Shown here: positions 1-5,329 of the stretch, piece after piece
Position numbering within the stretch: position 1 is the first letter of the stretch
Layout of the letters: every line of letters starts with the position of its first letter
Assembly (NCBI GenBank): GCA_016210705.1
Contig: JACQTR010000148.1
Location: forward strand, 1 to 8,319
Length of the DNA: 8,319 nucleotides
Source: Chloroflexota bacterium
GTDB taxonomy: Bacteria > Chloroflexota > Dehalococcoidia > JACQTR01
Direction: 5' to 3'
Program-made: the position numbers and the translations under genes
Notes under the pieces: generated by a model
Databases searched by the model: none
What the model saw: the letters and a program-made list of their open reading frames with translations, nothing else
Told to the model about the DNA's origin: nothing

Positions 1-2024
1 AGAAAGAGAGTGAACGCTCCAACAAGAGCCGAGCCAGAGAGACCAACGTATGCTACCATGGCTACCACGGTGGCAGCTCCGAAACAGGTCATACATCCGC
101 TGGCGAAGGCTACCCCAGCGACCATCATTTCCAAGGGGTTAGCCGGCCGACGGCGCTGACCTATGCGTGAAAGCACTGGCATCTTGCACACCAGTGGTGC
201 CCGTACCTGGGCCGCCATCCGTAGCGCCAGGAGCACTATCACTACTCCACCTGCGATACCAAGATATCGCTGCCATACATAGAAGCTTGATATATCACCC
301 AGGCGCCCAGCAGCGAACCCGATCAGCCCTCCGGCTATGGTGTAGACGAAGGTGAAGCCTAAAACGAAGAAGATGGCAGCCTTCACCACAGAGGCGCGAC
401 GCCGGAGCGAGACGTTGCTGCTGGCCTCATGCACGCTCAAGCCAGCGAGGGATGGGATAAAAAAGGCTGTAAGCTGGAACAGGCAAGGCCACATAGCGGC
501 TATCAGCCCCCCCAAGACCGCCAGGAGCCAGAGCCAAGTGCCCCCAAGGCCCGAGCGATATCCAAGGCCAGCATAGCTTATAGGTAGGTGCCAGGTCATC
601 ACTCCCTCTCCTGGTAATGAGAGCTCCATAACTCGATGGCGCAAGCCAGTAGGTGGCTCCGTTGGAAAACGTACCAGTGTGACGCGGTGGTGGGGCGACG
701 TAGTGACTACCTCCACCATGTTAGGCTTATAGGTTTGTCCGTCGAGGCGCATTACAACATCCGGAGGTAAACTCGGCAATTCGGAGCTGTGCAATCTCTC
801 GGTAAGCACAAAAAGTGTGAACTTATCAGGAAGATATCGAGATGTCGCGTCTTTGGGCATAGCTGCTGCAACATACTCTGGAGTTGCGTAAGTACCCTCG
901 ATACGAATTCCTTTACGCCCGCCATATTGCATATCATCCCGGGTCCGCGTGAGGCGCTGCGCCAGACCTAAGACTTGAAGCTGTGGAGTGGCTGAATTGG
1001 CCGAGCCCGGCAATGCTAGAGGAAGGTGCCAACTGATCACGCTTTCTCCCCCTGATTCAAGAAATAGGGCTAGAGAAAGGGTATGTTCACCTTTGTCCAA
1101 GAGTTCCTGACTCATTCCTTCCGACATGTAGAAAAGTAACTGGGATGTTCGGTGGTCGAAAGCATTATTCAGCACAGTGACCTGATATGGTTCAATAGGG
1201 TCTCCACCATCCAGGCGCAAGAGGGTCCGCGGTGGTTCGGGAGTTAGACCGACCTCGTGCTGGTGGTCAGCCTCCGCAAGGAAAAATACGATGGTAGACC
1301 GTTCGAGGCTGACCTTGGGTACCTCTACCCCCGACGCCTGGAAATAGATGGGAGGCGCGTAGAAGGCTTCCACTTCCGTTCCCCGGGACCCAGAGCTGAA
1401 GCGGACTAACAAAGGGAAAAGCTCTTTAATAGCAGGAGAGTTAGGGTCCGACACCTGGCCCCTCTCAAAGGTGCCGTCGCTCAATAAAATGCCGTGTTCA
1501 TCGCCTCGCACCAGGGTCATTGCCTCCAGCAAAACTAGGGTAGCGGTAACACCTAGCAATGCAATTGCAACCCACTTTAGGCGATGCATTAACACCTGTC
1601 TGAACTCTATGTGCCAGAGCAGCAACGCACTAAGGGCCACCGCCGTGCCCAGCTCTAATGTTTTGGACGATATGTCTATTGCTTCTATGACTTCCACGTG
1701 GCCAGCGTGAGGCCCAAACAGGGGTACACCCAAGGTACGGGTTATCGAGTAGAAGCCAGCAACCCACAGGTTAAAGGCAATGCCAAAGATAAGATACCAA
1801 GGCGCCGTAACAAGACGCCCCTTACGTACCACCAGTCCCATTGCGTAGAAGCCTTGCAAGACCGCCACTACTAGGAAGAACCAACCATATCCCCACCACT
1901 CTGTGAAATGCTCGGGGGCGACTGCCAGATGAACGACAGCGGAGCCAAGAGAGAAGAGGACCGCCATGATCCTGAAGGTGGGCGTCCCTAAAGCGACTCG
2001 TTGGGACAGCCGACTGGCGTTCAT
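1..2024 (-). CDS. CcdA/DsbD-like membrane protein with 4-TM N-terminal module and duplicated extracytoplasmic domain (3'-truncated by window edge)
   Basis: Open from ATG at 2024 to the left edge, 674 codons with no stop, so the C-terminus lies outside. Residues about 18-168 hold four hydrophobic helices; the first ends in HLAVAPEHF and the third is followed by a GPHAGHVE loop. Residues about 200-485 are soluble and contain two similar units, each with an RLDG motif (270-273, 426-429) and a WHLP ending (332-335, 478-481). From about 494 the membrane part resumes with MWPCLFQLTAFF (Cys514) and, after two or three helices, a GCMTC motif (Cys644, Cys647), the layout of the CcdA/DsbD transmembrane family that moves reducing power outward for cytochrome c or periplasmic thiol maturation. 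The start lies 10 bases after the cytochrome c stop, so the two are probably cotranscribed. The RBS is weak (AAGAAG). CcdA-like assignment of the C-terminal part is fairly secure; the role of the N-terminal two-thirds is unknown. Confidence 0.85.
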   Translation of the reverse strand, partial: MNASRLSQRVALGTPTFRIMAVLFSLGSAVVHLAVAPEHFTEWWGYGWFFLVVAVLQGFYAMGLVVRKGRLVTAPWYLIFGIAFNLWVAGFYSITRTLGVPLFGPHAGHVEVIEAIDISSKTLELGTAVALSALLLWHIEFRQVLMHRLKWVAIALLGVTATLVLLEAMTLVRGDEHGILLSDGTFERGQVSDPNSPAIKELFPLLVRFSSGSRGTEVEAFYAPPIYFQASGVEVPKVSLERSTIVFFLAEADHQHEVGLTPEPPRTLLRLDGGDPIEPYQVTVLNNAFDHRTSQLLFYMSEGMSQELLDKGEHTLSLALFLESGGESVISWHLPLALPGSANSATPQLQVLGLAQRLTRTRDDMQYGGRKGIRIEGTYATPEYVAAAMPKDATSRYLPDKFTLFVLTERLHSSELPSLPPDVVMRLDGQTYKPNMVEVVTTSPHHRVTLVRFPTEPPTGLRHRVMELSLPGEGVMTWHLPISYAGLGYRSGLGGTWLWLLAVLGGLIAAMWPCLFQLTAFFIPSLAGLSVHEASSNVSLRRRASVVKAAIFFVLGFTFVYTIAGGLIGFAAGRLGDISSFYVWQRYLGIAGGVVIVLLALRMAAQVRAPLVCKMPVLSRIGQRRRPANPLEMMVAGVAFASGCMTCFGAATVVAMVAYVGLSGSALVGAFTLF

Positions 2025-2034
2025 CGCTTCTTAC

Positions 2035-2478
2035 TCACGGCTGTGCAGCCAGGTATCGTAGGTAAGTTGCTACTGCCGTGATCTCGTCATCGTTCAGCTT
2101 GATGAAGCCCATCATCGGAACGCCACCTTGAATAGAAGCTCGGATATCGCCCTCATTTTTGCCCCGAATGTTGGCTGCATTCACCTGGGCGGGGCCTTTC
2201 CCTTTCCCATCCAACCCGTGGCAATACGCACAACCTACATCGCCAGCCGTTTTTTCAAAAATGAGCTTTCCACGTGTAAGAAGGTCGCTGTTGACTACGT
2301 TGCCTTGGCTAGAAGTAGGCGTTAGAGTGGCTGTGGCTACAGGAGCTGGGATAGTTGCTCTGGCAGAGCCACCGCAGCCGAATAGGACGACAAATACAGC
2401 AATTCCGATGACTCCTAGCACCAACATACTGCCCGAACCCTTCGTTAGTTTTCTTTTCAATATGGCCTCCTTATTCAT
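2035..2478 (-). CDS. Monohaem cytochrome c lipoprotein
   Basis: A 147-residue protein with a basic N-terminus, a hydrophobic segment (18-34) and a lipobox VLFGC whose Cys35 would be lipidated, so it should sit on the outer face of the membrane. A Thr/Ala/Pro-rich linker (about 40-58) leads to a compact cytochrome c domain (about 64-147) with haem motif CAYCH (Cys83, Cys86, His87) and a GVPMMGF segment (Met122 or Met123) as probable sixth ligand; the helix ending in YLRYLAAQ is typical of small class I cytochromes (cytochrome_CBB3 type). It probably shuttles electrons for its neighbours: the propeller gene upstream and the CcdA-like gene 10 bases downstream. The start is ambiguous: ATG at 2478 has AGAGGA 9 bases upstream, but a TTG at 2460 (codon 7) has a stronger AAGGAGG 5 bases upstream, giving 141 residues with an equally good signal peptide. 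Confidence 0.93.
   Translation of the reverse strand: MNKEAILKRKLTKGSGSMLVLGVIGIAVFVVLFGCGGSARATIPAPVATATLTPTSSQGNVVNSDLLTRGKLIFEKTAGDVGCAYCHGLDGKGKGPAQVNAANIRGKNEGDIRASIQGGVPMMGFIKLNDDEITAVATYLRYLAAQP
2466..2472 (-). promoter_or_regulatory. Strong Shine-Dalgarno inside the cytochrome c N-terminus
   Basis: AAGGAGG on the minus strand, 5 bases before a TTG at 2460 in the cytochrome c frame. It sits within codons 3-5 of the longer ATG-initiated form and suggests that the shorter TTG form may be the real or main product. Confidence 0.55.
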
Positions 2479-2497
2479 CTAGCAACATCCTCTATTG

Positions 2498-2528
2498 ATG
2501 GTGCCCCCAGCCAGGCTGGGGGCACCAT
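2498..2528 (-). promoter_or_regulatory. Perfect 15+1+15 GC-rich hairpin between propeller and cytochrome genes
   Basis: Arms 2498-2512 and 2514-2528 are exact reverse complements around the single base 2513; in RNA the stem would fold to about 14 bp with a 3-base loop. It starts 10 bases after the propeller stop and ends 19 bases before the cytochrome ATG. On the minus strand it is followed by CAATAGAGG, with no T-run, so it is not a classical intrinsic terminator. Plausible roles are a transcript stabiliser or partial attenuator setting the ratio of propeller to cytochrome. Structure is seen directly; function is inferred. Confidence 0.7.
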
Positions 2529-2538
2529 TACATCGTTA

Positions 2539-4008
2539 TTACCTTGGAGCCGCTGCCGCTGCCTTTTGGACTATAGCAAGCCTAGTTGTGTACATCTCTG
2601 GCTGAGGCCCTCCATGGTCAGCTAGCACCTTGCCCGTCCAGTCCGCGTTGTACTGGACAAAGGCGCCTGAGTGGGTGCTAGTCCCACCATTAGGGTTAGG
2701 AATTCGGCCCTTTACAGTCCTTGTGGCCAAGTCTAGGACGATGGTGGCGTTACCCGCCATATTGCTCACCCAGAGCTCGTTCACTTTGGGATCAGGGTGA
2801 AGCATCCCATGGTCCAGGCTCCTAGCCGAAAGCATGTCGTTAGGATCAAGCAGCGAGATGGGGTTGATAATACCGCGTTTTGTCTGAAAGTTCTTCAGGT
2901 CAATAACGCCCACATTTGAGCCGGTATTGTGGCTTCCCTCGCCTTTGCCTATGGTGTAGAGCTCCGACTCATCCCAGTTCATGGCCAGACCGTAGCATCC
3001 CGCCACGCCGCAGCTGGTCTTCCCGACCACCTGGTTAGTGGTGGTGTCGATCTTATAAGTCATGCTATTCTCGGCATCGTTCACGTAGAGGAACTTGCCA
3101 TCTGCCGTATGAGCCATGCCGATAAGATGTTGCCCGATGCCTGGGATGATGGTCACTGCCCACGTGTCCAGGTTTATCTTCGCTAGCCCGCCAACACCTT
3201 CCACCTTGTCGGCCCACGCCGCTATCTTTAGACCTACGTACAGGAACTTGCGGGCTGGATCCACTGTCAGGAAGGGATGGCCCATCCAGTAGCCGGTGTC
3301 CTCGACGGTGATGGCCTTCACCACCCTGTTGTCATCCTTGGGGTCGATGATGAAGTGTGGGCCGCCATTAGACCCAAACCCGTATTCGAGCACGACGCGG
3401 TCCCCTCCTTTGTTATCTACGAACGACATCACATGGTGGAGTCTTTGAACGCGCAAGGAACCCTGAAACATGCTCTCTTGCTTCAAAACCTTATCCAGCT
3501 TCAGGGTGCGAGTATTGATGATGAGAGTTACATCCTCGTTCTTCCCATCCACGGTCCGCCCGCCCATAAGATAGGCCCACTTGCCGTCGGGCGACACGCC
3601 CACGGTATGTGGGGAGACCTTGTAGTCACCTAGGTTGTAGCTCGCAGATTTGACTACGGCCTTGCTGTAAGCGTCGACGATGTACAGGCCCGCGAACAGG
3701 TCTTGTCCATCACTGCCTTTCCCACCTAGGCTGGTAAAATATACTGTGGGGTGGGCCTTCACATCCCAGGCATCGGGACCGCTGGAATCGTACGTAGCGA
3801 CCAGCTTCAATCCCCCTCGGATGGATTCAGCCGTGTCCCATCCCGTAGGCTGGGCCCCCGCTGGGGCAGGCTGGAGCTGGCCGGCCTGAACTATGTTGAT
3901 TGGCGCCGTCTCCTTGACTTTTGACTTCGCACACCCCATCAGCAGGCTTGCTAGCACCAAGAAGGCGACAGTCAATAGCACCCATCTTTTCGGCTTGATT
4001 TGCCACAT
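2539..4008 (-). CDS. Histidine-rich beta-propeller lipoprotein (YncE/cytochrome-D1-like fold)
   Basis: A 489-residue exported protein. Start chosen at 4008 because AAGGAG lies 9 bases upstream and the product begins with a standard lipoprotein signal: basic start, hydrophobic stretch, lipobox LMGC (Cys26). After a Pro/Ala linker (about 40-56) come repeated blade motifs of the type H-xxxx-V-x-P-D-G-K-xx-Y-V: near 134-149, 244-259, 294-310, 337-353, 398-415 and 446-463, fitting a six- to eight-bladed propeller related to YVTN/YncE and to the folds of nitrous oxide reductase and haem d1 proteins. His134, His244, His400 and His446 recur at a similar blade position, and there is a His191-His192 pair. 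No CXXCH and no CuA cupredoxin domain is present. The only other cysteines are Cys333 and Cys338. It is followed by the cytochrome c gene, so a redox or metal-binding role is plausible, but the reaction is unknown. Confidence 0.85.
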   Translation of the reverse strand: MWQIKPKRWVLLTVAFLVLASLLMGCAKSKVKETAPINIVQAGQLQPAPAGAQPTGWDTAESIRGGLKLVATYDSSGPDAWDVKAHPTVYFTSLGGKGSDGQDLFAGLYIVDAYSKAVVKSASYNLGDYKVSPHTVGVSPDGKWAYLMGGRTVDGKNEDVTLIINTRTLKLDKVLKQESMFQGSLRVQRLHHVMSFVDNKGGDRVVLEYGFGSNGGPHFIIDPKDDNRVVKAITVEDTGYWMGHPFLTVDPARKFLYVGLKIAAWADKVEGVGGLAKINLDTWAVTIIPGIGQHLIGMAHTADGKFLYVNDAENSMTYKIDTTTNQVVGKTSCGVAGCYGLAMNWDESELYTIGKGEGSHNTGSNVGVIDLKNFQTKRGIINPISLLDPNDMLSARSLDHGMLHPDPKVNELWVSNMAGNATIVLDLATRTVKGRIPNPNGGTSTHSGAFVQYNADWTGKVLADHGGPQPEMYTTRLAIVQKAAAAAPR

Positions 4009-4017
4009 AATGCTTTT

Positions 4018-4023
4018 CTCCTT
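4018..4023 (-). promoter_or_regulatory. Ribosome binding site of the propeller gene
   Basis: AAGGAG on the minus strand, 9 bases before ATG at 4008. It decides the start against an in-frame ATG at 4059, which would add 17 polar residues in front of the signal peptide. Confidence 0.7.
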
Positions 4024-4094
4024 TTCTATATACGAGCCATAGTACGTAGGGCTCCACATTCATGGGTCCATCATCTCACCTCAGTCCCAATTCG

Positions 4095-4475
4095 CTATAT
4101 CGGCCCTTTCAATGGCTGCACTTTATTTCGAGGATGCCTCCTCCCTCGGATAGCCTCCAGGAGCCCAAAAAGATCGGTCTCTACGCAGCGGTGCATCATG
4201 TAAACCTCAATCCCTTTTCGATCCAGCTTAAGGGCAATCACCCGCGCCTTGGGGTGCTGGCCGAGCAAGTGGGTGATGATACCCTCACCTAATGAAGGAT
4301 CGTCCGAGTCCAGTATGATCACCTCGGGGGCCAATTCGCGCAGCTTGGGGCTCGCCTCCGGGTCTTCGGCCGCCACGATAGAGAGCTCCAGGCTGTCCAC
4401 GCCTTGAAGAAGCCGCCTCACTCCGGCAGACAGGAGGGAACGATTACTCAGCAAAACGACTCGTTTGGCTCGCAT
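4095..4475 (-). CDS. Stand-alone degenerate receiver-domain protein (pseudo-receiver)
   Basis: A 126-residue protein. Start chosen at 4475: AGGGA lies 8 bases upstream and the first residues (RVVLLSNRSLLSAGVRRLL) align with the beta1-alpha1 start of NarL-type receivers. Fold landmarks remain, including an IILD strand whose Asp56 matches the phosphorylation site. The rest of the active site is lost: the acidic pair after beta1 is Ser10-Asn11, the conserved Thr/Ser after beta4 is Lys83, and the conserved Lys after beta5 is absent. No DNA-binding domain follows; the protein ends in a basic tail (about 110-124). It is the first gene after the response-regulator terminator and lies 86 bases before the propeller gene. 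It may act as a phosphorylation-independent adaptor or be a duplicated and decayed copy of the neighbouring regulator. Function unknown. Confidence 0.72.
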   Translation of the reverse strand: MRAKRVVLLSNRSLLSAGVRRLLQGVDSLELSIVAAEDPEASPKLRELAPEVIILDSDDPSLGEGIITHLLGQHPKARVIALKLDRKGIEVYMMHRCVETDLFGLLEAIRGRRHPRNKVQPLKGPI

Positions 4476-4585
4476 TTTATCCCTGGATAATTTGCCTGGT
4501 TTAGGATTACTATGCCAGAAGAGGTTGGCGGACTGAACACAGTAAGTAGCGGCTTTAGGCACACAAAAATAGTAGTTATTAGCCC

Positions 4586-4625
4586 ACAAAAACTGGTAGG
4601 CTCCGATCTGGGAGCCTACCAGTTT
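4586..4625 (-). terminator. Intrinsic terminator after the response regulator
   Basis: A perfect 15-bp stem (4590-4604 with 4611-4625) around a 6-base loop, followed on the minus strand by a run of T (complement of the A-run 4588-4592). It lies 22 bases past the response-regulator stop and separates the two-component pair from the redox block. The downstream T-run is present only for minus-strand transcription, matching gene direction. Confidence 0.88.
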
Positions 4626-4647
4626 CAGCAGGTGTAAGCTGTAACGA

Positions 4648-5310
4648 CTAGGAGGACACAGGGCCAGGTGGCCTTGAGGTATACCCGTGCTCCAGAGCCC
4701 AGGCAACGACCCCAGCCCGATTCCTCACGTGCAACTTGCTGACGATGTTCTTCATATGGTAATTGACCGTGTTCTCAGAGATAAACAGGGTAGAAGCAAT
4801 CTCTTTATTGGTAGCCCCGCGGGCCACCTGTTCGAGCACTTCGCACTCCCTGTCCGTCAAGCCGCCCTCGTCCTGCTGTCGACGTTGCTCCTGCTTAAGC
4901 TGTGCGAACTCCCGGAGAAGCTTCTTGGCCATGCCAGAGGACATCACGGGCTCGCCACGGCTTATGCGACTGAGAAGCTCGGCAAACTGCTCTTCACGCA
5001 GGTTTTTCAGAAGGTAGCCTTCGGCGCCGCTTTTGATCGCCTCGAACAGATTCTCCTCATCATCCGATACGGTGAGCATGATAACTTTGGTCTCCGACAG
5101 CTCAGCCTTGATCGCACGCGTGGCCTCTAGGCCGTTGGGTCTGGGCATGTTAATATCCATGAAAATGAGGTCGGGATGGAGTTGACGAGCCTTTTCAATG
5201 GCTTCCTTTCCGTTTCCTGCCTCACCTACTACCTTTAGCCCCCATGCTTTCAGCAGGCTAGCGAGGCCAGCCCGGAACAGCGCATGATCATCAGCCAGAA
5301 GCACTCTCAT
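4648..5310 (-). CDS. NarL/FixJ-family response regulator
   Basis: A 220-residue, full-length regulator. The receiver domain (1-118) has the acidic pair Asp7-Asp8, phospho-acceptor Asp52 in the FMDINMP strand, Thr80 and Lys102, so it should be phosphorylatable. A charged linker (about 128-148) rich in Gln, Arg and Glu leads to a LuxR-type helix-turn-helix (about 150-208) with LTDRECEVL at its start and NKEIASTLFISENTV as the recognition region. It begins 19 bases after the kinase stop, and the two form a cognate pair. By family it would dimerise on phosphorylation and bind inverted-repeat sites; the likely targets are the neighbouring redox genes and possibly its own operon (inference). The RBS is weak (GGGCT), consistent with translational coupling to the kinase. 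Confidence 0.95.
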   Translation of the reverse strand: MRVLLADDHALFRAGLASLLKAWGLKVVGEAGNGKEAIEKARQLHPDLIFMDINMPRPNGLEATRAIKAELSETKVIMLTVSDDEENLFEAIKSGAEGYLLKNLREEQFAELLSRISRGEPVMSSGMAKKLLREFAQLKQEQRRQQDEGGLTDRECEVLEQVARGATNKEIASTLFISENTVNYHMKNIVSKLHVRNRAGVVAWALEHGYTSRPPGPVSS

Positions 5311-5329
5311 AGCCCAAGCCCAAGTCTAT

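Noticed and set aside
1..2024. Treating 1-2024 as non-coding because only short plus-strand frames are complete in it.
   Set aside because: The minus strand is open for all 674 codons with membrane helices and CcdA-like cysteine motifs.
2539..4008. Calling the propeller nitrous oxide reductase or cytochrome cd1 nitrite reductase.
   Set aside because: There is no CuA cupredoxin domain, no CXXCH haem site and the length is short for NosZ; only the fold-level and histidine pattern is reminiscent.
4034..4054. Small inverted repeat GAGCC/GGCTC around TACGTA upstream of the propeller.
   Set aside because: Five-base arms and a long loop are too weak to support a call.
2539..4059. Start of the propeller at 4059.
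   Set aside because: It would place 17 polar residues before the lipoprotein signal and lacks a clear RBS; ATG at 4008 has AAGGAG 9 bases upstream.
4476..4585. A sigma-70 promoter for the redox block (TTCAGT ... CATAGT with 17-base spacing).
   Set aside because: Both hexamers are poor matches; chance occurrence is likely.
4095..4706. Reading the pseudo-receiver as a 203-residue protein starting at 4706.
   Set aside because: The extra 77 codons run through the terminator hairpin and overlap the response-regulator gene; they show no domain, and a good RBS precedes the ATG at 4475.
4687..5130. Plus-strand open frames opposite the regulator, kinase and propeller genes (for example 4687-5130, 6554-7012, 3277-3633).
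   Set aside because: They lie antisense to genes with clear family motifs and show no recognisable domain themselves.
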